DNA of 47,929 nt from JBGQMW01 sp963769845 (GCA_963769845.1 CAVYNL010000030.1:1-47929), one strand, 5' to 3'. Positions 8,865 to 17,791 are shown, counted from the first letter of the stretch. Program-made: numbers and translations. The notes: generated from the letters alone by a model not told the origin.

Positions 8865-10952
8865 TCATCTTTCGACCGAAACCTTGCTTTCTCCTGATTC
8901 CTTCTCGAGACGTATGACGTGTTCGGCTTTTTCTGCAAACGCTTCGCTGTGCGTTACCGCTATGGTTTGTTCGATTGCCTTGAACTTGGATATCGCTTCG
9001 GCCAAGCGGTCTATTGAGCCGTCTTCTGTTCCAAGGCTCTCGGTAGGTTCATCAAGTAACAACAGGCTCAGACCGTGACCTGTCCTGGACTGCATTATCA
9101 GCTGGCCCAGACCGAGACGATATGCAAAAGCAAGCAGTGTGCGTTCTCCCCCCGAGAGGTTTGCGACTTCTCTTTCAATATTGCTTTCGCTCAAAACGTA
9201 CGGCGTGTATGTCTCATCAATTATGAGATTTAGCACAGGTCCTTCACCTCCAGTTAGATTGTCAAGGACCTGTTGCGCGAAATTCCTCAAGACCTTCACG
9301 AATTCGCTTCGAAGTTTGGGTTGTATGCTCCGATAAGCGTCCCGTATTCCTCCGACCAGCTCAACAGCCTTGGCTATTTTCTGTATCCGTTCGACCTTCT
9401 GCTGTGCCTGGTCGATTCTCTCCTTTATCTCGTCCAATCGAACAGTCAGGTCTTTCTTGTGGTTCTCTTTTGCGCGCATTTCTGATTCTAGGACATAGTA
9501 TTGTCTGAATGCTTGTTCTCTGCGAGTTTTTGCAGTCTCTACCTCGGAAACGTCGTATTTTTTCAGTTCATATCTTAACGTGTCTAATTGCGCATGGATA
9601 TCCTTCTCCAATCTCTGCTTGTCATCCAACTCTGTCAGAAGTTCTGTGAGAGTGTCAGTCTCTTCTTTGATCCGGCTTTTCAGTTCTTCTGCTCTGGGCA
9701 TGAGCATCTGCAGGTTCGATAACGCGTTGTTGGCGGTGGTCTTGAGTTGCTGCAGTTCCTCTATCTTGGCTCGAAGCTGATCTGCTGCCTTCTTGCGATC
9801 ATCGTTCTCCCCTTGGATTCTGCCTGCAAGCTTACTCTTGTATTCCTCCGTCAGTGGTTGCAGGCATAGTGGGCAACGGTTCTCTAAGGATATCGATTTG
9901 ACTCTTCCTTGGTCCAGTCGGATGTTTCTCAAGTTGGCTTCCTGCTCTCCTTTTAGGCTTGATATCTGATCATCGAGAGTGGCAATGTGCCTCCCCGATG
10001 TTTCGATGGGCTGGTCAGGGGGAAAACCCAGTTCCTTCAGCTTGGCATTGTGAGATTCGAGCTGTGCTTCCATGCTGGTAAGGCGCTGTTTCAGGTTTTC
10101 AGTCCCCGTTTTCTTTCCATTGACCTTTTCAGACAAAGAAGCTATGGAGTCCTGGATGTTGACAAGGTTGGCATGTACTCTTGCCTCTTTGCGTTTGAGC
10201 TCTTCGTTCTGTTTTCTTGTTTCCTCCACTTTTTGGAGTCTCAGGTCTGCTTCCTCCAGATTTTTCTCAGCAGACGATAACTTCTGTAACATGTCTTGCA
10301 GTTCGACTTCCATAAGGGAGAATTCCTCAGCTACCTTGTTATATTCAAGCCCGAGTTTTTCCATGTTGACAACATCTGGGTCATTTTCGTAGGCTCTCTT
10401 TTCGCCATCATATTCACGCTGGTACCCTGCCAGGTTGCCCCATGCTGTTTCGTAATCTGCCAGTCCGAAGAGTTCGTCGAGTCGTTTTTGTCTCTCGCGT
10501 GGTGGTGAGTTCAGAAGTTCTTTCAGATGCTCTTGTCTAACCCAGACTATTTCGCGGAAAAGGTCCCTGTCCAGTCCCGTTATTGCTTTGAACTGTTCTG
10601 CCACCGCGTCGCCCTTGGCGCTCGATACAAGTTCTTCTTCTTCGAAAAGTTTGAGCTCATCGAAGTCTTGGTTGATGCCTTTTCCGCGCTTTTTCAGACC
10701 GCGGGAGACCGTGTAGGTTTTTCCGTTGTGCACAAATTGAACCGTCACCTTGCCGTTGGCAGAGCCTTCCCGCAGGAGGTAGTCAAAGCTCCTGCCTATG
10801 GGTTCGCCGAAGAAGGCGAAATCTATTGAGTAGAGAATGCTTGATTTTCCACAGCCCACTCCGCCGAGCAAACAGTTGAAGCCCCTCGCAAACGGCACGG
10901 TCGACTTCACGTGTGAGCGAATGTTCTCCAGCTGTACGACCTCGATCCTCAC
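8865..10952 (-). CDS. rad50: DNA double-strand break repair ATPase Rad50
   Basis: SMC-like ATPase that partners Mre11 in DNA end processing. Walker A GGVGCGKSS lies at residues 30-38, followed by the DRDLFREIVWVRQEHL region. Long coiled coils flank the zinc-hook motif CPLC near residue 360. The ABC signature LSGGERTLLAFAYRLGL lies near 600, Walker B LLLLDEPTESLG near 635, and the conserved VTHSEAF closes the ATP site. At 695 aa it is shorter than the usual ~850-900 aa archaeal Rad50, because the coiled coils are short; ATPase head parts are complete. The GTG start overlaps the mre11 stop (GTGA), so the two are translationally coupled. Confidence 0.93.
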   Translation of the reverse strand: MRIEVVQLENIRSHVKSTVPFARGFNCLLGGVGCGKSSILYSIDFAFFGEPIGRSFDYLLREGSANGKVTVQFVHNGKTYTVSRGLKKRGKGINQDFDELKLFEEEELVSSAKGDAVAEQFKAITGLDRDLFREIVWVRQEHLKELLNSPPRERQKRLDELFGLADYETAWGNLAGYQREYDGEKRAYENDPDVVNMEKLGLEYNKVAEEFSLMEVELQDMLQKLSSAEKNLEEADLRLQKVEETRKQNEELKRKEARVHANLVNIQDSIASLSEKVNGKKTGTENLKQRLTSMEAQLESHNAKLKELGFPPDQPIETSGRHIATLDDQISSLKGEQEANLRNIRLDQGRVKSISLENRCPLCLQPLTEEYKSKLAGRIQGENDDRKKAADQLRAKIEELQQLKTTANNALSNLQMLMPRAEELKSRIKEETDTLTELLTELDDKQRLEKDIHAQLDTLRYELKKYDVSEVETAKTRREQAFRQYYVLESEMRAKENHKKDLTVRLDEIKERIDQAQQKVERIQKIAKAVELVGGIRDAYRSIQPKLRSEFVKVLRNFAQQVLDNLTGGEGPVLNLIIDETYTPYVLSESNIEREVANLSGGERTLLAFAYRLGLGQLIMQSRTGHGLSLLLLDEPTESLGTEDGSIDRLAEAISKFKAIEQTIAVTHSEAFAEKAEHVIRLEKESGESKVSVER

Positions 10953-12176
10953 TTCACGAGCTCCTCTATTGTCTGTTTCACCTTTTCTTCTTGTTTCTTG
11001 GTCAAAGGTTCGATTAGACCGATGGCGACTCGTGATATTCTTTCAGCCTCTTCAGCCGTGTGGCGCTCCGAGAAAATCTGGAGGAAGTATTCGAAAGCCT
11101 TCGTTTTCAGGTCCTTGATTTCGCTTTCGAAGATTGACCGAACTATCTCCTCTGAGACTTCGCTCTCATGTAACAACACCACCGGATGTACCAAGAGGGC
11201 TTTTTCAGCTGCGGCTCTTATCCGGGCAACATCAACTTCTGAACGGTTTGCTTCGGCAGGCAAGACTCCCCTCAATATCGGAATGATGACGACGCCTTCT
11301 TCATCTGCTCCTTTGACAAGCTGGACCGCTTGCTCCGTTATCTTTGAGGGTACTATTCCGTTGAAATCCTGGTCAAGCACAATGAATTTGCGGGCAGTCT
11401 GGAACTGGACAAATTCCGGATGAACGGGCTCCTTTCTCGTCCACCCTGACATGGTAGAATCCTTTGTTAAACTTCGCTTCGACATAGTCTGTCGTCTCGG
11501 TGCAGCCAGGGTAGGCGAGCAGGCCTGTCTTGAATCTTTCCATATATGGCTTGTGAACATGTCCCGCGGCGTAGTAGTCGAAGCCTTCAGGCACGAGTTC
11601 CGGAGGTGCTTCCGTCTCGATGTATGACGGCTTGACGTTTGGAAGGTCTAAGGCCATGTGAAAGACGAAGATGTTGAACATAGACCGCTCAGGGGCTGGT
11701 TTGTTTTGTTCCATGAATGCAGGAAGAAACTCGACAGCTTTGTGTCTGGTCCTGCAGTTGGGCACACCGTAGACGTAGCAGGTATCTTCCCTCGTCCAGG
11801 AGGCTCCTTCATGCCTTGGCAAGTGATAGATCAGTCCAGCACTGTCCAACGGGTTCAATATCGTCCCCGTTATGGCGTTAGGACTTGAATCATGCGAGCC
11901 ATCAACGGTCAAGACAGGAATACCAGCGTCCCGCAAACGGCGGAAATACTGGATTGCACTCTCCAAGGTTGTGTTCGACGGTCGCGGCTGTTGGAAAAGA
12001 TCTCCCGCGATAATAATGAAGTCGGCTTTCAGTTCGATGGTTTTCTCAACAAGCTCCTGAAAGACTTTGTCGAAATCCTCCCGTCTCGCCTCAAGACCGT
12101 ACTGAGAATAGCCCAAATGCAGATCAGCAGCATGCACAAAGCTGAAAGCCTTCAGACTGGCTACACCTCCTCCCAT
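10949..12176 (-). CDS. mre11: DNA repair nuclease Mre11 (frameshifted near 11431)
   Basis: Mn-dependent nuclease of the Mre11-Rad50 complex. Phosphoesterase motifs appear in order: HAADLHLG, IIAGDLFQ, VDGSHDSSPNA (GSHD where many family members have GNHD), FHMALD and YAAGHVHKP. The C-terminal capping part lies in another frame from about 11440 down to 10949. Restoring one G at the GG run (about 11431) gives VRVDEKGEPVHPEFVQFQTAR, so the break is probably a sequencing deletion. The N-terminus is uncertain: the ATG at 12176 is followed directly by GGAGGAGGTG, a perfect Shine-Dalgarno, which suggests translation really begins a few codons later, perhaps at a CTG ahead of KAFSFVHAADLHLG. Confidence 0.9.
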
Positions 12177-12313
12177 CTCGCCGTGAACGTTAACTTATGC
12201 TGATTCCCACCGCTTTAAGCGTTTGGCACTCTCAGAATTTCATCATTCCCATTCCTTAAGAAAATGTATAAGCGATGAAGCAGTAGCTTTTAATGTGTCA
12301 AAGGTCTACAAAC

Positions 12314-13111
12314 GTGAAATGTCAAAAATGCGACAAAGATACTTTTCTGCCCTTCAAATGCCCGTATTGTGGAGGCTATTTCTGTTCAGACCATCGCCTC
12401 CCTGAAAGGCACGAGTGCCCACGCATTGACCAAGCCCGAATGCCCAGAGAAGAGGCTCGGTTAACCGCGCCTCAGAAATCTTTCAAGTACACGGTGACTT
12501 ATCCGTTCTTCAGTCAACAAAGCAGGCGAATCTTGTTCAGCATCAGGGAAATCTTGCATCTCACCGTTGCAGCGCTGCTGGCTGTGTGTGCCGGCTTGTC
12601 ATTGTTTTTGTTTTCGAACCCGTCCTCTGTCAACTACGTATTACTGATCGTGTTTGCAGGCATCTTCACCGCGTCCTTCCTGGCGCACGAGCTAGCGCAC
12701 AAAATAGTGGCGGAGAGATATGGACTTTGGGCCGAATTTCGGCTAAACCTGATGGGTGCAGTACTCACTCTGCTCTCCATAGCCGTTCCCTACCCGAAAA
12801 TCATCTCTCCCGGAGCGGTCATCGTAGCTGGGTCAACGGAAAAGAGAACGACAGGAAAGATATCGATTGCAGGACCAATCACGAACATACTGCTCGCGGG
12901 TCTGTTCATGCTGGGCGCGGTGTTTCTTCCCTCCTACAGGGTTTTTCTCACCTATCTGGTCATTTTCAATTCTTGGATTGCCGTTTTCAACCTGATTCCC
13001 TTCGGAATGTTCGACGGGTTCAAGATCTTCAATTGGAACAAGAAGGCTTGGGCACTTGTGTTTGCAGCAAGCGCAGTCTTGTTGATGATGTCTATCTGGC
13101 TTTTTAGATAA
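12314..13111 (+). CDS. AN1-type zinc finger fused to a site-2 protease (M50) membrane metalloprotease
   Basis: The N-terminal ~45 residues form an AN1 zinc finger (CQKC...FKCPYCGGYFCSDH, ERHECP, with the Cys/His spacing of the family). After a linker come five to six membrane helices with the M50 protease motifs: HELAH (zinc and catalytic Glu) on one helix and NLIPFGMFDGFKIF near the C-terminus, the counterpart of the NPxPxxxxDG third-ligand motif. Such enzymes cleave membrane proteins inside the bilayer. AN1 fingers probably recruit ubiquitin-like or chaperone-bound clients. The GTG at 12314 (MKCQKCD) is preferred over the upstream ATG at 12293 because AAAGGT precedes it and the finger starts there. 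A TATA-like TGTATAAGC lies near 12266. Confidence 0.9.
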   Translation: MKCQKCDKDTFLPFKCPYCGGYFCSDHRLPERHECPRIDQARMPREEARLTAPQKSFKYTVTYPFFSQQSRRILFSIREILHLTVAALLAVCAGLSLFLFSNPSSVNYVLLIVFAGIFTASFLAHELAHKIVAERYGLWAEFRLNLMGAVLTLLSIAVPYPKIISPGAVIVAGSTEKRTTGKISIAGPITNILLAGLFMLGAVFLPSYRVFLTYLVIFNSWIAVFNLIPFGMFDGFKIFNWNKKAWALVFAASAVLLMMSIWLFR

Positions 13112-13285
13112 AACCGCGAACAAGTCTATTGCCGGCGAGCATGAAATAGTTAGGCCAGCTTATGTTCAGCCGAGCAAGAAAGTCGTTGTCCACACCACTG
13201 CAGACCGCTATGCAAGGTATGTGCCACAAGGCTCAAATATCCTCCAGAAGAAAAGCATTGACAGCAGTTTCCAAGTTGATCTTGT

Positions 13286-13549
13286 ATGGTCAACAGAGAT
13301 AGACATGAAATCACCATCGAAATACTCAAGAAAGCCTCGGGTGGAAAGAAGAAGACAGAGATCATGAGGGATGTCGGCTTGTCGTATCTGCAGGCCAAGC
13401 AGTACTTGAGTGAACTGGTGAGGAAAGGATTGCTTGTCTTAGACCAGAAGCATTATTACAGAACTACTAAGAAGGGTCTGGAATTTCTGGAAAAATGCGC
13501 TGAATGCCCGCTGTTCAATTGGGACTTGGAAAGAATCAGCTCTTCTTGA
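13286..13549 (+). CDS. Small winged-helix transcriptional regulator
   Basis: An 87-aa archaeal winged-helix protein. The sequence reads as one DNA-binding domain: HEITIEILKKASGGKKKTEIM (helices 1-2), then SYLQAKQYLSELVRKGLL as recognition helix, the YYRTTKKGLEFLEKC wing and a short tail with CAECP. It matches the widespread archaeal HTH group with this YLxxLxxxGLL...TxKGxxFL pattern, whose targets are usually unknown. It ends 3 bases before the convergent uS10 gene. The 170 bases upstream hold an AT-rich CAAATATCC that could be its TATA box and a 45-codon open frame I do not trust. Confidence 0.8.
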   Translation: MVNRDRHEITIEILKKASGGKKKTEIMRDVGLSYLQAKQYLSELVRKGLLVLDQKHYYRTTKKGLEFLEKCAECPLFNWDLERISSS

Positions 13550-13552
13550 AGC

Positions 13553-13861
13553 CTAGAGAAGTTCTATGGTCACGTGGACTTCTTCAGGGACACGGATTCG
13601 CATTATGCGCCGCATGACACGTTCTTCAGCATCTATGTCGATCAGTCGCTTGTGGATTCGCATTTCCCATCTGTCCCATGTTGCAGTTCCTTCTCCACAT
13701 GGCGACTTCAACACTGGAACCTTCAGCCTCTTTGTCGGCAACGGAACCGGACCGTTAATCTTGACCCCGGTTTTCTGGGCGATGACTTTCAGTTCTCCGC
13801 ATACTTCTTCGAGCTTCGTGTAGTCCGTGCTGGTCAAGCGGATTCGTGCTTTTCTAACCAT
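13553..13861 (-). CDS. rps10: 30S ribosomal protein uS10
   Basis: A 102-aa small-subunit ribosomal protein. The sequence shows ARIRLTSTDYTKLEEVCGEL, then the loop GPVPLPTKRLKVPVLKSPCG that reaches into the head of the 30S subunit, WEMRIHKRLIDI and the C-terminal MRIRVPEEVHVTIELL. Length and motifs are those of archaeal uS10. In many archaea it follows the EF-1alpha gene; here it stands alone, between a winged-helix gene and a divergent HAD gene. The ATG at 13861 fits the family start (MVRKARI). Confidence 0.95.
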   Translation of the reverse strand: MVRKARIRLTSTDYTKLEEVCGELKVIAQKTGVKINGPVPLPTKRLKVPVLKSPCGEGTATWDRWEMRIHKRLIDIDAEERVMRRIMRIRVPEEVHVTIELL

Positions 13862-13989
13862 CGCCCATCATTCCACAAGTTTCTGTTTCTGGACAGATTT
13901 ATTGGGTACTTACCTTAGACAACGTGCCAGAAATAAAAACCTATCGAAATAGATAGTAGCAAGAAGAACAACATAAACAGAGATAGAAC

Positions 13990-14649
13990 GTGGAAGAAGC
14001 AAGATTGAAGACAAAATGCATACTCCTTGACCTAGACGGCACAATCCTAGACTCAAGAGATGCTTACTTAGAAGCGGCGAAAACTGCATTCGAAGCAATG
14101 GGAAGGAAAAACGTCCCGCCAGAAACGGCGATGGAACTCCCAAAGAGACTCGAGCAGGACCTGCCGATCGACAACTTACTAGCGGGACTTGACCGAAAGA
14201 AGTTTCTCCAAGCCTATCTGAGACGATTCTACAAGGCTACAGCTGAAAAAACAGAGCCATTTCCCAACGTAGAAGAAACGCTTAGGAGGCTCTCGGCGAA
14301 AGCGGAGTTGGCCTTGACCACAAGACGCAGTCTTCCTGCCAAGGATGTCTTCCGTATCCTGGAAAAGTTCGGTTTGGCAAAGTACTTTCAGAAAGTCGTA
14401 ACATCGCTGGACACTCAGAACCCGAAACCCGACCCTGAAGCCCTTATGAAATGCCTGCAACACTTGGGGGCCAAGCCGGGCGACTGCATCGTCGTGGGAG
14501 ACTCCGTGGTCGACATCAGAGCGGGAAAAAACGCCGGAATCAGAACAGTTGCAGTTTTATCTGGAATTTTCGGGCGCAAAGAGCTGGAAAGGGAAAACCC
14601 TGATTTGATTCTGAAAAACATCAGCGAACTCCCACGATTTCTTGAATAG
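13990..14649 (+). CDS. HAD-family phosphatase (phosphoglycolate phosphatase-like)
   Basis: A 219-aa haloacid dehalogenase hydrolase. Motif I LLDLDGTILDSRDAY has the nucleophilic first Asp, and a helical cap follows. Motif II appears as LALTTRRSL, the Lys is in the NPKPDPEALMKCL region (motif III), and motif IV is VVGDSVVDIRAGKNAGI. This order and the C1 cap size are those of phosphoglycolate phosphatase and related small-molecule phosphatases; the substrate cannot be fixed by sequence. The start is a GTG at 13990 (MEEARLKTK); it is preceded by AT-rich sequence (AATAGATAGTAG) that may hold the promoter. Confidence 0.88.
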   Translation: MEEARLKTKCILLDLDGTILDSRDAYLEAAKTAFEAMGRKNVPPETAMELPKRLEQDLPIDNLLAGLDRKKFLQAYLRRFYKATAEKTEPFPNVEETLRRLSAKAELALTTRRSLPAKDVFRILEKFGLAKYFQKVVTSLDTQNPKPDPEALMKCLQHLGAKPGDCIVVGDSVVDIRAGKNAGIRTVAVLSGIFGRKELERENPDLILKNISELPRFLE

Positions 14650-14769
14650 CTCATGAAAAGAGACACAAATAATATTTCTAGAGCCGTAATATAGCTGAAA
14701 CTTACTGAAATAAGTTCTAGAAGCCACTACGAATAAAGCTTATTAAAAGCCCGCAGGCTTACACTTAGC

Positions 14770-15405
14770 TTGGAGAAGGCTTCGAGAACGGGAGTACCCA
14801 TGAACTTCATTGAAATATTGCTGTCAGAGAAACTCAAAGACAAAAACCCAATGCTCGACACGCTGGGTTCTGACCGCAAGGTACTCCAAATAGCCTGCCA
14901 GGATCTAACAAGCTATCTTAAGGTCCACTGGGAACTCGTAGGAAAAGAAGCGAATGACTGCGACATAGTTGAGAAGCTAGAGGGAATCTTCAACGAAACC
15001 CCAACTGAACTGTCAGAGTTCCTTGACGTTTGGGCCGGAATATGGCTTAGAAAATGGGCGGAACGCGTAAAACTGCTCATAGGCAACGAGAACTCCAAGA
15101 AATGGAGCCGCACGACAAGAATTCTCAACAACGGCGAAGCCATGTGGGGAAAGCTTTCCAAACGTCAAGAAATGGAAGAAGTCATAATATCAACACTAGT
15201 CAAGAACGGCGAAGTATGCGGAACATCAATCCTAGCCGAAAACCTGCTCAAAATGGAGCTAGGCGAGGACGAAAAAGAATACACAAGCGACGAGGAACAG
15301 GTAGTAAACGTCGTGAACAACACCCTGAGAAAAGCAAGAGAACTCACACAAAGCAAAGGCCCGCTAATCTTCGTCAAGGTAGACAAAGGCTACTATCAAA
15401 CATAG
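14770..15405 (+). CDS. Hypothetical protein
   Basis: A protein of 201-211 aa that I do not recognise. It is charged, mostly helical and soluble, with the middle ELSEFLDVWAGIWLRKWAERV and a C-terminal region (ISTLVKNGEVCGTSILAENLL, then a helix and KGPLIFVKVDKGYY) that looks like a small winged-helix-like end. Two starts are possible: TTG at 14770, or the ATG at 14800 (MNFIEILLSEKLKD), which has GGGAG six bases upstream and looks better. A TATA-like TTATTAAAAG at about 14739-14748 would start transcription near 14770. It is convergent with the eL37-Lsm pair. Confidence 0.6.
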   Translation: MEKASRTGVPMNFIEILLSEKLKDKNPMLDTLGSDRKVLQIACQDLTSYLKVHWELVGKEANDCDIVEKLEGIFNETPTELSEFLDVWAGIWLRKWAERVKLLIGNENSKKWSRTTRILNNGEAMWGKLSKRQEMEEVIISTLVKNGEVCGTSILAENLLKMELGEDEKEYTSDEEQVVNVVNNTLRKARELTQSKGPLIFVKVDKGYYQT

Positions 15406-15422
15406 AAAGGGAAAGAAAACAT

Positions 15423-15611
15423 CTAGCGCGTTCTTTCTCTTAGAAGTGTTTTGGTGCGCCAAGAATAAGTCTTGATTCTGGGAGTCTCCCCATAACCGCA
15501 GGCCGCACATCTTTTCTTCCTCACGTGATAGGCTCTTCGGCCACATCGCCTGCAGCGAATGTGAACTGTTTTTCCCTGACGCTTGCCGAATGAGGGTGTA
15601 CCCTTTCCCAA
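15423..15611 (-). CDS. rpl37e: 50S ribosomal protein eL37
   Basis: A 62-aa zinc-binding ribosomal protein of the large subunit, shared by archaea and eukaryotes. It reads GKGTPSFGKRQGKTVHIRC at the start, then two CxxC pairs (CRRCG and CAACGYG) forming the zinc site, and a basic tail. The TTG start at 15611 lies 5 bases behind an AGGTGA at the end of the Lsm gene, so the two are co-transcribed, the common archaeal Lsm-eL37 arrangement. Confidence 0.95.
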   Translation of the reverse strand: MGKGTPSFGKRQGKTVHIRCRRCGRRAYHVRKKRCAACGYGETPRIKTYSWRTKTLLRERTR

Positions 15612-15616
15612 CTATG

Positions 15617-15844
15617 TCACCTTGGCGGCGGTGAGATCAAGACAACATTGTCTCCTCGGACTATGATCATTCCAAGCTTCCTAACGTTCTCTGAGGTCGT
15701 TGTGTCTTCAGTCTCTTCCAAGACCAAGTTCAAGTGCTGGTCAAAGCCTTTCAGTCTTCCACGCAGGCTCTTCCCGCCCTTCAACCTTACGAGAACGATC
15801 TTTCCGAGGTTTTGCTCAAGTATTTCAGTGGTCATTTCGCTCAT
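15617..15844 (-). CDS. Archaeal Lsm/Sm-like RNA-binding protein
   Basis: A 75-aa Sm-fold protein that forms heptameric rings binding U-rich RNA. Sm1 motif: LVRLKGGKSLRGRLKGFDQHLNLVLEE, including the Asp and Asn of the RNA-binding loop. Sm2 motif: MIIVRGDNVVLISP. It is the first gene of the pair with eL37. The minus strand upstream holds two TATA-like elements (AAGTATAAAG near 15874-15883 and TTTAAATC further up); the nearer one gives a very short leader. Confidence 0.94.
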   Translation of the reverse strand: MSEMTTEILEQNLGKIVLVRLKGGKSLRGRLKGFDQHLNLVLEETEDTTTSENVRKLGMIIVRGDNVVLISPPPR

Positions 15845-16086
15845 TTTAAACCCTCTAGGCTACTTGTCACGCCCTTTATACTTAAACCTTCTAGATTTAA
15901 ACCTTATCCAGCAAAAAAGCTCAGCCCGCGCGTTGGCAGTTGATGGGACGAACTATTCAGAAAACGGAAACAAAGACTACCTACCATGTATAGCAGGCGC
16001 TTGTCAACTCACTTGCCTTCAACGCGAGCGTCAAGGTTAAATCCAAAAACCTGCCACGCTATTCAAACAGAAAGGAGAAAACGCGG

Positions 16087-16281
16087 ATGCCTGAAGGAGA
16101 AACGAATGAGAACGTAGAAAACCTGGACAAAACTGGTGAAATGCAGGCAGAACCTGTGAAAGGAAAAGAGTGCCCAAAATGCGGAAAACTAACGATAGTC
16201 AGGACAAAACCGAACGCTGGTTGGATAAGATTTCAATGTCTTTCATGCGGCTGGAAAAAAGACATCTACATTGGTTTCTAG
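16087..16281 (+). CDS. Small zinc-ribbon protein
   Basis: A 64-aa protein with an acidic N-terminal half and a C-terminal zinc ribbon: CPKCGKL...RFQCLSCGWKKDIYIG, two CxxC pairs about 23 residues apart. Single-ribbon proteins of this kind resemble the zinc ribbons of topoisomerase I or transcription factors, but no specific family is identifiable. AAAGGAG lies ten bases before the ATG, and a GTTAAATCC near 16037 could be a TATA element, so it has its own transcription unit. Confidence 0.7.
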   Translation: MPEGETNENVENLDKTGEMQAEPVKGKECPKCGKLTIVRTKPNAGWIRFQCLSCGWKKDIYIGF

Positions 16282-16472
16282 CAATGCGCGCTGGATTTCC
16301 GTTCGTGACAGCCTTCCATGCTGAGCATATAAACAAGCACGGATCGAGAAGGAGGGTAGGAGAGAACTATTCTGGCCATCTTCCGTTTCAGCGGTCACAC
16401 CTACCTCGCAGGAAACGGTGAGATTTTATATTCATTCCTCGTAAAGTAGAGTTTGGTCAAGAGAGAAACAGA

Positions 16473-16982
16473 ATGCCTAGAAAACACAGAAGATATTTTT
16501 TGAAAGAGAAGGAATCAAAAGAGCTTCTAGAGAGAGCGTCTCAACGCTTCAAAGTCAGTCTGAAACAGGTTTTCTGGGACAAAGCCAGCATCGAGGTAGT
16601 TGAGACAGAATTCGGAGAGATATGCCTCATAGACAAAAAACCAATGCTAGTCGTGACCGAAGCAGCGGTTTACCCCACCTTGGTATCCAAAGAATTGTTC
16701 GAAACGCTTCCAAGAATAGTCGTTGATATGGGAGCAGTTCCGTTCGTCTGCAAGGGAGCAAATATCATGGCTCCCGGGATAAGACGCTTTGAAGGAAGTT
16801 TTGCCAAAGGAGACATTGTCTTCGTCGTGGATGAGAAACATGGCAAGCCCCTTGCGCTTGGCGAAGCAACCTACGACGTTGAAGAGGCAAGGAATATCAA
16901 ACAAGGAATGGTAATCAAGAACATCCACTATGTTGGCGACAGCGTCTGGAAACTCATCAAAGACCTTGCCATACCTAGATGA
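16473..16982 (+). CDS. PUA-domain RNA-binding protein (MCT-1/Tma20-like)
   Basis: A 169-aa protein with an N-terminal pre-PUA domain (about 1-85) and a C-terminal PUA domain (about 88-160). The latter shows VDMGAVPFVCKGANIMAPGI, then FAKGDIVFVVDEKHGKPLALG, the standard PUA strand order. This two-domain plan is that of archaeal homologues of eukaryotic MCT-1/Tma20, which act on the 40S subunit in initiation and recycling. The role in this organism is inferred from family. A TATA box ATTTTATATT (about 16424-16433) sits about 45 bases before the ATG. Confidence 0.85.
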   Translation: MPRKHRRYFLKEKESKELLERASQRFKVSLKQVFWDKASIEVVETEFGEICLIDKKPMLVVTEAAVYPTLVSKELFETLPRIVVDMGAVPFVCKGANIMAPGIRRFEGSFAKGDIVFVVDEKHGKPLALGEATYDVEEARNIKQGMVIKNIHYVGDSVWKLIKDLAIPR

Positions 16983-17363
16983 GTAGCAAATCTGCATTGA
17001 CACCTGAAGTGGCGATTTCGCTTGCACAACTATCCTTTTTGCTCCATTCTCTGTTCCCGCTAGATATTTTTTCGCCTTAGACGCGCCTGCTGAAAGAAAA
17101 CAGGTTCAAGTTACGCACGCGCATCAGGCAGATCACGGTACATGTTACACACCGTCTCCGAAGTTTGCTGATTTAAGGTAGGCTTTTCAACGGCAGAGTT
17201 GTGTATCTAAATCAGCATGTACATATAGAAGCGCATAGCAAGGTTTTTTTTCTTTCGAAAGTATATGGCTGCGTCCCGAGAAAGAAAACAGGTTCGAGGC
17301 CAATCTGAGGGACGGAAATACTCAAATCCAAGATTGGCCCAAAGTCCAAAAGGAGATTCCCCA
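16983..17363. other. Noncoding gap
   Basis: About 380 bases without a convincing gene. Open frames here are shadows of neighbours. It holds AT-rich stretches near 17205-17260, including a T run, that could carry the promoter of the following membrane protein. I see no hairpin, tRNA or C/D box pair. Confidence 0.4.
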
Positions 17364-17597
17364 ATGGGTAAAAGACGGAACGTTACGATAGCGCTATACG
17401 TTTTGGGACTCTCTCTCCTCGCTGTCGGAATAGGCTTATCAATCATCACGCAAACCGAAACAAGATACCGAGAAATTTTCGGTCAACAAATTCCCCACCA
17501 AGAAAAAGTCCAACCCTATGTCGGGGTCGGCGTTCTTGTCCTAATAGTCGGCACAGTTGTTATCATCACAGCTTTCATAAATAACCGCGCACACTGA
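17364..17597 (+). CDS. Small two-helix membrane protein
   Basis: A 77-aa hypothetical protein with two transmembrane segments: VTIALYVLGLSLLAVGIGLSII near the N-terminus and VGVGVLVLIVGTVVIITAFI near the C-terminus, joined by a polar loop of about 25 residues (TQTETRYREIFGQQIPHQEK). The frame is open from 17265, but the ATG at 17364 has AAAGGAGA 7 bases upstream and begins directly before the first helix. No family recognised. Its 3' end is overlapped by a weak antisense frame. Confidence 0.6.
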   Translation: MGKRRNVTIALYVLGLSLLAVGIGLSIITQTETRYREIFGQQIPHQEKVQPYVGVGVLVLIVGTVVIITAFINNRAH

Positions 17598-17791
17598 GAA
17601 ACGTACCATTCGCGAAGGTATTCCCATGTGGCGCTGGGCGCGCGCGTCTGCCACTTTTCCCTCAACCTTGACACGACTCGGATGATCTGGGGGGATCGCC
17701 CGAAAATCTCGTGTTCTGTCTGCACAGTCCCCGTTGCAGTTTTGACGCTCTTCACGCAGAGCCTTATCTTGGACTCAGGCGTAAACACCAC
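17516..17791 (-). CDS. Doubtful hypothetical ORF, antisense to the preceding gene's end
   Basis: A 91-codon frame on the minus strand starting at a GTG. The first ~70 residues look protein-like (KSVKTATGTVQTEHEIFGRS, then VVSRLREKW and EYLREWY), and a TATA-like CCTATACC lies about 35-40 bases upstream (about 17828-17836). The last ~20 residues are low complexity (TIRTRTPTPT) and lie antisense to the small membrane protein. It fills an otherwise empty gap, but I cannot assign it and it may be chance. Confidence 0.25.
   Translation of the reverse strand: MVFTPESKIRLCVKSVKTATGTVQTEHEIFGRSPQIIRVVSRLREKWQTRAPSATWEYLREWYVSQCARLFMKAVMITTVPTIRTRTPTPT

Noticed and set aside
12225..12260. C/D box sRNA upstream of mre11 on the minus strand
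   Set aside because: An ATGATGA is followed by CTGA only a few bases later, leaving no room for a guide.
13150..13290. Open frame of 45 codons before the winged-helix gene
   Set aside because: It has no ribosome site, is antisense to nothing conserved, and its composition looks random.
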